Source: Thermosinus carboxydivorans Nor1 (lineage in GTDB: Bacteria; Bacillota; Negativicutes; Sporomusales; Thermosinaceae). Taken from it: 49,230 nucleotides of DNA. A program made the translations under genes and the position numbers. Below the pieces are notes generated by a model, which made no database searches, was not told the origin of the DNA, and worked only from the letters and a program-made list of their open reading frames with translations. Below, piece after piece: positions 40,077-48,513 of this stretch. The stretch spans positions 1-49,230 of the forward strand of contig NZ_AAWL01000017.1 of assembly GCF_000169155.1 (NCBI RefSeq), in the 5' to 3' direction. The number at the start of each line of letters is the position of its first letter. The stretch's first letter is position 1.

Positions 40077-40952
40077 CTATAAAAAATTGGCAGGATTAAC
40101 CGCGGTGCCGTTGACACGAACTTCATAGTGAACATGCGGTCCGGTGCTTATGCCCGTGCTACCCATATAGGCGATAATTTCGCCTTTCTTTACCCGTTGA
40201 CCTGTTTCCACCAAATTCTGGCTGTTGTGGCCGTAGATGGTGACAATCCCGTTGCCGTGGTCAATCTCCACCATTTTACCATAACCGCCGTACCAGCCGC
40301 TGTAAGTCACCACCCCATCGGCCGTAGCGACAATGGGCATGCCATAATCACCGGCAATGTCAATGCCGGGATGCCAGTCACTACCCCAACCCCAAGGCGA
40401 ACTACGCCAGCCGAAGCGAGAGGTAACCTCGCCGCTGGCCGGCCAAATCGACGGCGTTGCCGCCAGGCGGGCGTTGCGCTCAATCAAACGGTCCCTTAGA
40501 GTCTCCAGGCTCTGCTCCCGCGCTTTGGCGACCTGCTGAAGGTCGTGCACAACCGCGGCAATTTCGTTAAGTTGTGGTTTCACCACTGGACCACCCTGAC
40601 CGCCATGGCCGGCCGTAGGACGGCTGACGCCGGAACGGGAAGGTCCTGTTTCCTCGGTATTAACCAGACGGCGGATTTCCGCATCGAGTTGATTGAGGCG
40701 GTTCATGTCCTCCTGCAGGGCGGCCGTCGCTTTCGCCAGCTGTTCAATTTGGGCTAGCTGAGCGCCGTTGACCTGGCGCAGCCGCTCCAGTTCGGCCCGT
40801 TCGGCCTGGGCCGCGTTAACGGTATGCCGATAATTAATCACCCCTCCGACTACTGCCACCAAAAACAAACAAAGAATGGCGGCGGCAATTTTTACCGCGC
40901 GGATAGGGATCCGAATGCTTTTTATGGCTTGCCCGTGATGGGGTACTATCAT
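40077..40952 (-). CDS. M23 family metallopeptidase, membrane-anchored
   Basis: 291 residues. One N-terminal membrane helix (about 22-42), a coiled coil (about 50-100, AERAELERLRQVNGAQLAQIEQLAKATAALQ), then a C-terminal LytM/M23 domain. Zinc ligands are in HPGID and HVHYEV, with the usual GYGKMVEIDHGNGIVTIYGH between. It would cut peptidoglycan cross-bridges outside the membrane. I use the ATG at 40952 (GGAGAGAG upstream). Its pairing with bactofilin suggests localised wall remodelling, perhaps cell shape or sporulation. Confidence 0.93.
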   Translation of the reverse strand: MIVPHHGQAIKSIRIPIRAVKIAAAILCLFLVAVVGGVINYRHTVNAAQAERAELERLRQVNGAQLAQIEQLAKATAALQEDMNRLNQLDAEIRRLVNTEETGPSRSGVSRPTAGHGGQGGPVVKPQLNEIAAVVHDLQQVAKAREQSLETLRDRLIERNARLAATPSIWPASGEVTSRFGWRSSPWGWGSDWHPGIDIAGDYGMPIVATADGVVTYSGWYGGYGKMVEIDHGNGIVTIYGHNSQNLVETGQRVKKGEIIAYMGSTGISTGPHVHYEVRVNGTAVNPANFL

Positions 40953-41152
40953 AATGGTGTACTCTCTCCGGTCTGGCTGGCGGGGCCAGTTCGGTATGCT
41001 AGCCAACGGCATCACCTCTTTTTCGCTAAAAATTTACAGAGATACTAAGCTGGAATATAATTCAACTTTTCTTATAAAAATCCTTCTTTTTTCCACAAAT
41101 TACCATAAAAATGTTGCTAAAAAACATAAGCGCTGACGCGTCTTTTTGGCAA

Positions 41153-41705
41153 AACCGCAAAGGCCGCTAAGGACGCAATTGGCATACTGAGCGCGACGCA
41201 TGTCGCGCCAAAAAACTACTTTGCGGAGCTTCCGCGTTCTTGGTGTACTACCTTGGAAATCGGAACTTAAAAAGGGATGATATATGAAACCGCAGAGGAC
41301 GCGGAGAGGATATTTTTTAAACTTTAACACGATGAATATCGCGCCTCTGTGTCCTACCATGAAAACGGATAAAATCATACGGTGAATATTGGAACCGCAG
41401 AGGACACAGAGAATATTTTAAATTTAATTGATAATTCAAAGTGCGATATCTATCGCACTCTTCGTGCGCTACCCTGAAAAATCAGTGACTTCAAGTTGGA
41501 AAATATAGGGAACCACAGAGGACACAGAGCGCGTGATAGATATCACGCGCTTTCTGTGTCCTTCTGTGGGGTTAAACTTCAATGTTTTCATGCTTTGTGA
41601 TGCCAATTATTGGCATGGATATCTTTGCGGTTATAAATAGTTATAAATAGTTTTTCATTATTTGTGGTGCCGATTAATCGGTAAGATTATCTTGGCGATT
41701 AAAAA
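41153..41705 (+). repeat. Array of dispersed nested-palindrome repeat units (copies D1-D5)
   Basis: Units begin near 41153, 41288, 41393 and 41511, with a final partial unit at 41641-41705. Inner stems differ between units but stay paired: GCGCGAC/GTCGCGC, CGAT/ATCG (D2, partly mismatched), AGTGCGAT/ATCGCACT, and GCGCGTGAT/ATCACGCGC. D4 is complete and ends with TGCCAATTATTGGCA and ATCTTTGCGGTT. It fills most of the 770-base gap between the M23 peptidase and the nitroreductase genes, where I see no gene. Confidence 0.85.
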
Positions 41706-41746
41706 CCGCTGCTGTTTGCTATAGCAAAAATACCAAGCTATATAGC

Positions 41747-41776
41747 AAACTGCCGTCCATCGTTGGACGGCAGTTT
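41747..41776 (-). terminator. Terminator-like hairpin downstream of the nitroreductase gene
   Basis: AAACTGCCGTCC and GGACGGCAGTTT form a 12-bp perfect stem with a 6-base loop, 9 bases past the nitroreductase stop. A TTTGCTATA/TATAGCAAA dyad adjoins it. The T-run is short in either direction. Confidence 0.75.
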
Positions 41777-41784
41777 GTATTATG

Positions 41785-42354
41785 TCAACCTATAACAATC
41801 TCGGCCAATTTGCGCTTGGGTACATGGTGAACCTGCCGTTCGTCCCGCCAGTACTTGATATCCCCGCCGGGTGCAATCTCGTCAATCACCACTTCTTCCT
41901 TCGGTCGACCAAGCGCGAGGACAAGGACGATCTCAAGATGATCGGGCAGCGCCAACACTTCTTTCAGGGCTTTGCGCTGAATATTGGCAATCATACAGCC
42001 GCCCAAGCCCCGTTCCACGGCGGCCAGCATGATCGTTTGGGCAGCAATGCCAATGTCTGCTACCGCCGCCAAATTAATGGTTTTGTCCTCCACCATAACA
42101 ATATAAGCCGCCGGCCGTTCGCCCGGCGCCGGCCCCGGCCAATCGGGTAAATACGCCGCCCAGCCCAATGTTGCAAAAATGCGCTCATTGAGGGCCTTGT
42201 CGCTCGCCAGCACATACTTGATGGCCTGCCGGTTCGCCCCTGACGGCGACAGCCGGGCGTGATCCACCAGCTCCAGTAACACCTCGCGGCTCACGGGAAC
42301 ATCTTCGTAAAAACGGCGGTAGCTGCGGTTTTTCCGCACCAGTTCCTTCAACAT
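41785..42354 (-). CDS. Nitroreductase family protein
   Basis: 189 residues with the FMN-binding nitroreductase pattern: RKNRSYRRFYEDVPVSREVLLELVDHARLSPSGANRQ, AAYIVMVED, AVADIGIAAQTIMLAAVERGLGGCMIAN and the C-terminal LVLALGRPKEEV. Substrates of such enzymes vary widely (quinones, nitro compounds, flavins), and this one cannot be assigned. AAAGGAGGAGAG precedes the ATG. It follows DUF4446 after 13 bases. Confidence 0.92.
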   Translation of the reverse strand: MLKELVRKNRSYRRFYEDVPVSREVLLELVDHARLSPSGANRQAIKYVLASDKALNERIFATLGWAAYLPDWPGPAPGERPAAYIVMVEDKTINLAAVADIGIAAQTIMLAAVERGLGGCMIANIQRKALKEVLALPDHLEIVLVLALGRPKEEVVIDEIAPGGDIKYWRDERQVHHVPKRKLAEIVIG

Positions 42355-42367
42355 ATTCTCTCCTCCT

Positions 42368-42883
42368 TTATTCTTTTACCCGTACTGTCCGGGCCTTGTC
42401 CAACGCCTCTTTTTCTTCATTGGTCAGGAAATAGCTTGACTGACCGTTGACAATCGGTTTGGCGTAAACGCGCGAATCATCGCGGCCAAAAATACTGGAC
42501 AGAACGACCCCGTTATCTTGGGCATCGAGGAGGGCGATGGCAAAACTTAGGTCGCTGCCCGTGTCATTAAACGCGTTGAAACGGACAATACCAACCCGCT
42601 GGATGCAGGTCTTGGTAACGGCATCCAGGTGGCGGCACTGAGCGGCAAGCGTATTGACTTTTTCTACCGTCTCACGCACTTCATCAATATGGGCCAACAA
42701 CAGCCGTTCAATATTGGCCCCTTCCATGCCTTGCATGAGCTTTTGGTAACGCCGGTTAAGGCGGCTAAGTTTGATATTGATGTTTATAAAGAAAATCAGG
42801 GCAATTAAAATAATCACGGTAATGGCCAGCAGGATATAATGCAAATTGGTCATTACCAAACCGCTTAAAAAGGCTAAATCCAT
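42368..42883 (-). CDS. DUF4446 family protein
   Basis: 171 residues: one N-terminal membrane helix (about 15-37), a coiled-coil region (about 40-100), then the conserved DUF4446 core (QRVGIVRFNAFNDTGSDLSFAIALLDAQDNGVVLSSIFGRDDSRVYAKPIVNGQSSYFLTNEE). The function is unknown; homologues are often encoded near parAB in Firmicutes, as here. The ATG at 42883 follows AGGAGTGAAGATT. Confidence 0.9.
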   Translation of the reverse strand: MDLAFLSGLVMTNLHYILLAITVIILIALIFFININIKLSRLNRRYQKLMQGMEGANIERLLLAHIDEVRETVEKVNTLAAQCRHLDAVTKTCIQRVGIVRFNAFNDTGSDLSFAIALLDAQDNGVVLSSIFGRDDSRVYAKPIVNGQSSYFLTNEEKEALDKARTVRVKE

Positions 42884-42905
42884 AATCTTCACTCCTGCGA
42901 TGATA

Positions 42906-43586
42906 CTAAGCCGGCCATAGCAGCGTCAAGATGGCCGCGACCGGAATGGCAGGCAGCAGATTAGCTACCTTGATTTTTTTTATCTCCAACATCATCAGAG
43001 CGATACCGACAATCAACACTCCGCCCACCGCCGTCATCTCCACAATAACACTTTCCGACAACACGGCGCTCAGCGAACCGGCCAACAAGGTCAATCCTCC
43101 CTGATAAACTAAAATAACGATACTGGATAAGGCAACGCCGATACCCAGGCTGGAGGCAAAGACTATCGACGAAATGGCATCCAACGTTGACTTGGCATAT
43201 AGGGTTGTGGCATCGCCGGTCAGACCATCCTGCAGGGATCCGACAATCGCCATGGCGCCCACGCAAAACACCAGGCTGGCCGTTATGAAGCCTTGGCCGG
43301 CGTTGCCGTATTCGCTGCCCAACCGGGCGGTGACAAAGTCGCCCAGCCGGTTAAGCCGTTCGTCAATGTCGATTGCCTCCCCCACAATGCCGCCGAGCAC
43401 CATGCTGAGAATGACAACCACTATATTATGTGTTTTAAACGCCATCTGTAATCCAATGAGCAGCACCGCCAACGCCAGCCCCTGCATGACGGTCTGTTGA
43501 TACCGCACAGGGATGCCCCGTTTAAGCAGCAGGCCTACGCCCGAACCGACCAGCACGGCGACGGTGTTGACAATCGTACCTTTCAT
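42906..43586 (-). CDS. DUF554 family membrane protein
   Basis: 226 residues with about seven hydrophobic segments. It opens MKGTIVNTVAVLVGSGVGLLLKRG and contains GGIVGEAIDIDERLNRLGDF and GDATTLYAKSTLDAISSIVFASSLGIGVALSS, all typical of DUF554. The transport role is unproven. I use the ATG at 43586 (GGGGTGAGCTG upstream); the open frame to 43760 runs through the end of the cysteine desulfurase gene and is not used. Confidence 0.9.
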   Translation of the reverse strand: MKGTIVNTVAVLVGSGVGLLLKRGIPVRYQQTVMQGLALAVLLIGLQMAFKTHNIVVVILSMVLGGIVGEAIDIDERLNRLGDFVTARLGSEYGNAGQGFITASLVFCVGAMAIVGSLQDGLTGDATTLYAKSTLDAISSIVFASSLGIGVALSSIVILVYQGGLTLLAGSLSAVLSESVIVEMTAVGGVLIVGIALMMLEIKKIKVANLLPAIPVAAILTLLWPA

Positions 43587-43590
43587 CAGC

Positions 43591-44733
43591 TCACCCCTTT
43601 GCGGCAACCTTTCGGACAGCCCGGAGGGCATCCTCAATCTCTTGTTCGGTCGTAAAATAGCCGGGACTGAACCGGACAGTCCCGGTCTTAATCGTGCCAA
43701 TCGTCTGATGAGCCCAGGGCGCGCAGTGCAGCCCGGCCCGGCAGATGATACCATATTCATTTTCCAGCCGATAAGCCACTTCGCCAGAGTCCTGGCCGTC
43801 TACGGTGAAGGAAACAACAGCCGTTTGCTTTGCGGTTTGCCGCGGCCCATACACCGTCACGCCCGGGATGGCAGCCAACCCGCCAAGCAGCGCCTCGATC
43901 AATTGTCCTTCGCGAGCGCGGATGACCTCCCGCCCGACCCGGCGGATAAACCGGACGCCAGCGGCTAATCCGGCCACCCCCGGCGTGTTGGGTGTGCCGC
44001 TCTCCAGCCGGTCGGGCAGAAACTCAGGCTGCTGGTCAAGTTCAGACAGACTGCCTGTCCCGCCGTAGCGAAGCGGCACAAGGTCAATGTCTTCCCGGAT
44101 ATAGAGACCGCCGGTTCCTTGCGGCCCCAAGAGGCTTTTGTGGCCGGTAAAGGCCAGCATGGCGATATTTTGCGCGGCAACGTCGATTTCTTCCACCCCG
44201 GCGGTCTGGGCCGCATCAACAATAAGCGCGGCGCCACAGCGGGCCGCCAGCTCACCAACCGCGGCCACCGGCATGATCGTACCGGTAACATTGGATGCAT
44301 GGCACATGATCACCGCCCGCACCCCTTCCCGCAGCGCGGCGGCCATGGCGGCCAAATCAAGCTGACCGGTCTGGTCGCAAGGGACAATGGTCAAGTCAAC
44401 CCCCATGGTTTCAAGTTGCCGCAGCGGCCGGGCAACAGCGTTATGTTCCATCGAAGTTGTGACAACCTTGTCACCTGGGCGTAAATACCCAAAAAGGGCC
44501 ATGTTGAGCGCATCGGTGGCATTGTGGGTAAAAACAATCCGACTGGGATCAGCGACCCCAAACATGTTAGCTAACTCTTCGCGGGCCTCGTACAGGACGC
44601 GGCCAGCCTGGTATTCGGCGCTGTAGCCGCCCCGGCCCGGATTGCCGGCCAGGTGACGCAGGCACGCATCTACCGCCTGGTAAACCTCCTCCGGCTTAGG
44701 CCAACTGGTTGCCGCGTTATTAAGATAGATCAT
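43591..44733 (-). CDS. Cysteine desulfurase family protein (class V aminotransferase)
   Basis: 380 residues. NNAATSWPKPEEVYQAV opens the fold; the PLP lysine is in AFTGHKSLLGPQGTG; the probable sulfur-carrying Cys lies in CRAGLHCAPWAH. The sequence fits the cysteine-desulfurase-like subgroup seen in Firmicutes, not classical IscS/NifS. It would take sulfur (or selenium) from cysteine (or selenocysteine); with SelD and YedF in the window a role in selenium supply is possible but not shown. GGAAAGAGAG precedes the ATG. Confidence 0.92.
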   Translation of the reverse strand: MIYLNNAATSWPKPEEVYQAVDACLRHLAGNPGRGGYSAEYQAGRVLYEAREELANMFGVADPSRIVFTHNATDALNMALFGYLRPGDKVVTTSMEHNAVARPLRQLETMGVDLTIVPCDQTGQLDLAAMAAALREGVRAVIMCHASNVTGTIMPVAAVGELAARCGAALIVDAAQTAGVEEIDVAAQNIAMLAFTGHKSLLGPQGTGGLYIREDIDLVPLRYGGTGSLSELDQQPEFLPDRLESGTPNTPGVAGLAAGVRFIRRVGREVIRAREGQLIEALLGGLAAIPGVTVYGPRQTAKQTAVVSFTVDGQDSGEVAYRLENEYGIICRAGLHCAPWAHQTIGTIKTGTVRFSPGYFTTEQEIEDALRAVRKVAAKG

Positions 44734-44806
44734 AGCAAACTCTCTTTCCGTTAACTCACTTGTCGTTGTTTTTTAAAATACTTTTATCTCTACCCTGAAA
44801 AGCGTT

Positions 44807-45006
44807 AAACCGCCAAGGACGCAAAGAACGCAAAGGGCTACGCGCGCGACAGTTGTCGCGCTTGAATTTATATTATAAAACCACAGAGGACGCGGAGCGT
44901 ATTTTTACTTTAGCGCGATGAAATCGCGCTCTCTGCGCTCTCCGCGGTTGAATAACTATTTTCATGCTTTGTGGCGCCAATTTATTGGCATGATTATCTG
45001 GTTTTG
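44807..45006 (+). repeat. Dispersed nested-palindrome repeat, copy E (two units)
   Basis: The first unit (44807-44865) is of the AACCGCCAAGGACGCAAAG type with inner stem GCGCGACAGTTGTCGCGC. The second (44879-45006) is the ACCACAGAGGACGCGGAG type with inner stem GCGCGATGAAATCGCGC, CTCCGCGGTTGAATAAC and CGCCAATTTATTGGCA. They fill the gap between hydF and the desulfurase gene, which contains no coding sequence. Confidence 0.87.
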
Positions 45007-45036
45007 TTAAGAAGGAGCGTCTGTGCTTTTTTATAT

Positions 45037-46263
45037 TCACTTATCTTCCAAAACCCGCCGCGCGGCCGGAAACGGCATGAGCGCCCGGGGCAATATACCG
45101 TGGACATAGGCAATCAGGACGCCGTAATTGACAATGGGAACGCCCTTTTCTCGGGCTACGGCCAAGCGGTACAGCATTTCCCGCCGGTTGAGCATACAGG
45201 CGCCGCAATGAACAATCAGCTGGTACTGTTCTAAATCGGTCGGAAAATTACCGCCGCTCACCCATTCAAACTTGAGCTCGCCGCCCACTTTCTGCTGCAG
45301 CCAGCGGGGTATTTTCACCGTGCCAATGTCATCTTTCTGGCGGTGATGGGTGCAGCCTTCAGCGATAAGAACGCGGTCGCCCGGCTTAAGCCTGTCAATC
45401 GCCTTGGCGCCGGCCGTCAGTGTCTCCAGGTCGCCTTTGTAGCGGGCAAACAGGATGGAAAAGGACGTGAGCGTCACTTCGTCCGGCGTAACGGCCGCCA
45501 CATGCTTGAAGGCCTGTGAATCGGTGACAACAAGCCGCGGTGGCTGCTTTAAATTGGCAAGGGCATCGGCCAGCTGCGTCTCTTTGACCACCACCGCGAT
45601 GGCGTCTTGGTCAATAACATCTCGGATTGCCTGCACTTGCGGCAGAATAAGCCGGCCTTTGGGTGCCGCGGAATCGATGGGCGTTACCAGTACGACGGTA
45701 TCGCCGCTGGCGATAAGGTCGCCAAGAATCGGCGGTCCTTCCCAGTTGTCCGGTGCATGTTTAATCATCTGCCGTTTGAGTTCTTCTACCCCTTGCCGGG
45801 TTTTAGCGCTTACGGCTACCATCGGTATCGCTAACCGTTTGGCCCAGTCCAGCGTTTCTGCTGCCGCCGGCTGGCCGGTATCAATCTTATTCACCACGCC
45901 GATGACCGGAATTTGCCGCTTTTTAAGTTCGGCAACCAACCGCTCTTCCCACTCGGAAACCCCTGCTGCCTGGTCGATTACCACCAGGGCCTGGTCGGTC
46001 TTATTGAGAACTTGCAGCGTGCGTTCAACGCGGAGCGCTCCCAGTTCACCTTCATCGTCGATGCCGGCCGTATCAATAATGACCACCGGTCCGATTGGCA
46101 GTATTTCCATAGCCTTGTAGACAGGGTCAGTCGTCGTCCCCGGCACATCAGAGACGAGAGCGATATTTTGATTGGTCAAAGCGTTAATGAGACTGGACTT
46201 ACCGGCATTACGCCGTCCGAAGATGGCGATATGCATTCTTGCTCCCCGTGGTGTGTCTTGCAT
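45037..46263 (-). CDS. hydF: [FeFe]-hydrogenase maturation GTPase HydF
   Basis: 408 residues. The N-terminal GTPase domain has GRRNAGKSSLINAL, DVPGTTTDPV, DTAGID and NKID. The C-terminal part carries the cluster ligands of HydF: EGCTHHR and, about 50 residues on, HCGACMLNRRE. HydF is the scaffold that assembles the 2Fe subcluster of the H-cluster with HydE and HydG, so the organism should carry an [FeFe]-hydrogenase; neither hydE, hydG nor hydA is in this window. The start is the ATG at 46263 behind AAGGAGGA. Confidence 0.95.
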   Translation of the reverse strand: MQDTPRGARMHIAIFGRRNAGKSSLINALTNQNIALVSDVPGTTTDPVYKAMEILPIGPVVIIDTAGIDDEGELGALRVERTLQVLNKTDQALVVIDQAAGVSEWEERLVAELKKRQIPVIGVVNKIDTGQPAAAETLDWAKRLAIPMVAVSAKTRQGVEELKRQMIKHAPDNWEGPPILGDLIASGDTVVLVTPIDSAAPKGRLILPQVQAIRDVIDQDAIAVVVKETQLADALANLKQPPRLVVTDSQAFKHVAAVTPDEVTLTSFSILFARYKGDLETLTAGAKAIDRLKPGDRVLIAEGCTHHRQKDDIGTVKIPRWLQQKVGGELKFEWVSGGNFPTDLEQYQLIVHCGACMLNRREMLYRLAVAREKGVPIVNYGVLIAYVHGILPRALMPFPAARRVLEDK

Positions 46264-46323
46264 AAATATCCTCCTTATTATTCCCTGTTTGGCCGATTTT
46301 ACCAATAGAAATTTAGTGATTAA

Positions 46324-46456
46324 AACCGCAGAGGACACGGAGGAATATTTTTTACTTTAATCTTTAGCGCGAGGGATATCGCGCTCTCTCCGCGGTTGAA
46401 TAACGGTTTTCATGCTTTTGTGGTGCCAATTTATTGGCGTGAATATCTCCGCGGTT
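46324..46456 (+). repeat. Dispersed nested-palindrome repeat, copy F
   Basis: A full plus-strand unit: AACCGCAGAGGACACGGAGG, inner stem GCGCGAGGGATATCGCGC, CTCCGCGGTTGAATAACGG, TTTTCATGC, TGCCAATTTATTGGC and a closing TCTCCGCGGTT. It lies between parB and hydF, next to a parS site. Confidence 0.9.
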
Positions 46457-46512
46457 CTCTCCCCTTATCACTTTTCCTTTATTACTTTCTCTTTGCCCCT
46501 TTCCCTTACCAA

Positions 46513-46528
46513 TGTTTCACATGAAACA
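46513..46528. promoter_or_regulatory. parS: parS site 1
   Basis: TGTTTCACATGAAACA matches the parS consensus TGTTTCACGTGAAACA with one change (G to A in the centre). It lies 8 bases past the parB stop codon. ParB binds and spreads from such sites to organise the origin. Confidence 0.93.
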
Positions 46529-46535
46529 ATTATTC

Positions 46536-47432
46536 TTATACAACGATTGGTCCCTGGCGGCGGGTTACTGCCGCCTGTTGGTGCGCTTCAGACAAAATAT
46601 CGAGAATACGATCCAAATCCTCCATACTGTAAAACTCAATTTCAATCTTGCTCTTCATCTTACCTGGCTTGATTTTTACTTGCGTCCCCAAGAGCAATTT
46701 TAACCGATCCTCGGCTTCCGCCACAAAAAATTCCTTTTTCTCTGGCTGCGACTGTTTTTTCTTGCGCGGCGCGCTGCTGAGACGTTTAACCAATTCCTCT
46801 GCATCGCGCGCCGATAAATCTTCGGCGATAATCATCTCCGCCGCCTCAATTTGCAATTCCTCTTTATCCAAAGCCAATAATGGCCTGGCCTGGCCCACCG
46901 TCAATGTTCCACGTGAAACATGGTCCTGCACCGCCGGAGCCAGATTCAAAAGCCGCACCATATTGGCGATCAGCGACCGGCTGCGGCCAATCTTGCGAGC
47001 CACTTCCTCCTGCGTCAACCCAAACTCATCCATTAATCGCCGGTAAGCGTTCGCTTCTTCAATAGGATTCAAGTCTTGGCGCTGCAGATTCTCGATAAGG
47101 GCGATTTCCGTCATTTCCGCGTCGGTATAATCCCGTACAACCGCGGGAATGGTCTTCAGTCCGGCCATCTGGGAAGCCCGCCACCGCCGCTCGCCCGCTA
47201 CCAGCTCATATCCGTTCATGGTTTTGCGAACGACAATGGGCTGCACAACCCCGTACTGCCGGATTGATTGGGCCAGTTCTTCGAGCGCCTCAGGATCAAA
47301 AGTGCGCCGCGGCTGAAACCGGTTAGGAGTAATTTCTTTTATGGCAATTTCATTGACTGGTTCATCATCGCTGGCCGGCGCCGCGGGGAAAAGAGCGTCC
47401 AAACCGCGTCCGAGGCCACGGGCCTTAGTCAT
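46536..47432 (-). CDS. parB: Chromosome partitioning protein ParB (Spo0J-type)
   Basis: 298 residues. The N-terminal CTPase/ParB domain has [28 protein letters not shown] and [16 protein letters not shown]; the [24 protein letters not shown] block and the helix-turn-helix ([23 protein letters not shown]) follow, and a C-terminal dimerisation domain closes. It loads at parS, using CTP to slide along DNA, and acts with ParA. The ATG at 47432 overlaps parA by 8 bases. Confidence 0.97.
   Translation of the reverse strand: MTKARGLGRGLDALFPAAPASDDEPVNEIAIKEITPNRFQPRRTFDPEALEELAQSIRQYGVVQPIVVRKTMNGYELVAGERRWRASQMAGLKTIPAVVRDYTDAEMTEIALIENLQRQDLNPIEEANAYRRLMDEFGLTQEEVARKIGRSRSLIANMVRLLNLAPAVQDHVSRGTLTVGQARPLLALDKEELQIEAAEMIIAEDLSARDAEELVKRLSSAPRKKKQSQPEKKEFFVAEAEDRLKLLLGTQVKIKPGKMKSKIEIEFYSMEDLDRILDILSEAHQQAAVTRRQGPIVV
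46905..46920. promoter_or_regulatory. parS: parS site 2, inside parB
   Basis: TGTTCCACGTGAAACA, one change from consensus, within the parB coding sequence. A parS inside or near parB is common in Firmicutes. Confidence 0.93.
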
Positions 47433-48195
47433 CGCCAATCACCTCTTTCGCTAAATCAAAATAAACTTCCGCTCCTTTCGACTTGGGATCATATTTGATA
47501 ACCGGCTTGCCGTGACTAGGAGCTTCGCTTAGCCGCACATTACGGGGAATAATCGTCTGATACACCTTATGGCGAAAATGATTTTTAACTTCATCCACAA
47601 CCTGAATCGATAAATTGGTCCGGGCGTCAAACATCGTCAGCACTACCCCTTCCAGCGTAAGGACGGGGTTAAGGTTTTTCTGGACCAAGCTGATCGTATT
47701 CATCAGTTGGGTCAACCCTTCCAAAGCGTAAAATTCGCATTGGATGGGAATAATGACAGAGTTAGCCGCCGTTAAGGAGTTAATGGTGAGGAGTCCCAGC
47801 GACGGCGGACAGTCAATGATAATATAGTCATATTTATATTTCACCTTATCAAGGGCCCGCTTGAGCTTAGTCTCCCGCGACATAAGCGAGACCAGCTCAA
47901 TTTCGGCGCCGGCCAATTGGATGGTTGCCGGCAGCAGCATTAGATTAGGCAGTTCGGTCGGCAGCAGCAGGGTCTCGACCGGAACGTCGTTAATCAGGGC
48001 ATCGTAGACGCAGTGCTTGATACTGGCCTTATTGACCCCAAGCCCGCTGGTCGAATTGCCTTGCGGGTCGATATCGACGAGCAGTACCTTTTTCCCCAGC
48101 TCGGCCAGGCAGGCGCTCAGGTTTACCGACGTGGTCGTCTTGCCGACACCGCCCTTTTGGTTGGCAATGGCAATAATTTTGCCCAACTTTTTCAC
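47425..48195 (-). CDS. parA: Chromosome partitioning ATPase ParA (Soj)
   Basis: 256 residues. The deviant Walker A is KGGVGKTT near the N-terminus, followed by [14 protein letters not shown] and [16 protein letters not shown]. ParA binds DNA in its ATP form and drives ParB-parS segregation. The GTG at 48195 is a possible start; a TTG at 48186 has a better-spaced GGGGTGA. A leader-like ATG in another frame (48202) follows AAAGGAG but has no good protein. It marks the region as chromosomal and near oriC. Confidence 0.96.
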   Translation of the reverse strand: MKKLGKIIAIANQKGGVGKTTTSVNLSACLAELGKKVLLVDIDPQGNSTSGLGVNKASIKHCVYDALINDVPVETLLLPTELPNLMLLPATIQLAGAEIELVSLMSRETKLKRALDKVKYKYDYIIIDCPPSLGLLTINSLTAANSVIIPIQCEFYALEGLTQLMNTISLVQKNLNPVLTLEGVVLTMFDARTNLSIQVVDEVKNHFRHKVYQTIIPRNVRLSEAPSHGKPVIKYDPKSKGAEVYFDLAKEVIGDD

Positions 48196-48333
48196 CCCAG
48201 AGCATACAAAATAGCATCCGAAATTCTCCTTTCATTTCAACGCTCTTTTCTTAATATCCTGCAAAAATTTGTTAGGAAACCGATAAAAAATAGTTTACAT
48301 AACTTAATAAATTGATCCCGCCTCTGCTCCCCC

Positions 48334-48363
48334 TTGACACCGCTTGGGAAAATATTCTATGAT
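48334..48363 (+). promoter_or_regulatory. Strong promoter pointing into the IS-disrupted region
   Basis: -35 TTGACA (48334-48339), an 18-base spacer, and -10 TATGAT (48358-48363) on the plus strand, divergent from parA. Transcripts would start near 48370 and run through a repeat unit into the antisense strand of the transposase. No plus-strand gene is visible; the original one may lie beyond the IS. Confidence 0.6.
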
Positions 48364-48386
48364 GGAAAAAACCGCAAACCATGCCA

Positions 48387-48513
48387 AAACCGCTAAGATA
48401 TTCATGCCAATAAATTGGCACCACAAAACATGAAAACCGTTATTCAACCACGGAGGGCACAGAGGCGCGATATTCATCGCGCGAAGAATTGAATAAAAAA
48501 TTTTCTCCGTGTC
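48387..48513 (-). repeat. Dispersed nested-palindrome repeat, copy G, truncated by IS110
   Basis: A minus-strand unit with GACACGGAG, inner stem GCGCGATGAATATCGCGC, CCGTGGTTGAATAACGG, TTTTCATG, TGCCAATTTATTGGCA and ATCTTAGCGGTT. The first about ten bases of the unit (AACCGCAGAG) are missing; the IS110 end begins there. Confidence 0.88.

Noticed and set aside
48029-48235. ATG-started frame upstream of and overlapping parA behind AAAGGAG
   Set aside because: Its frame reads through parA in another phase and yields no recognisable protein; a short leader peptide cannot be excluded but nothing supports it.
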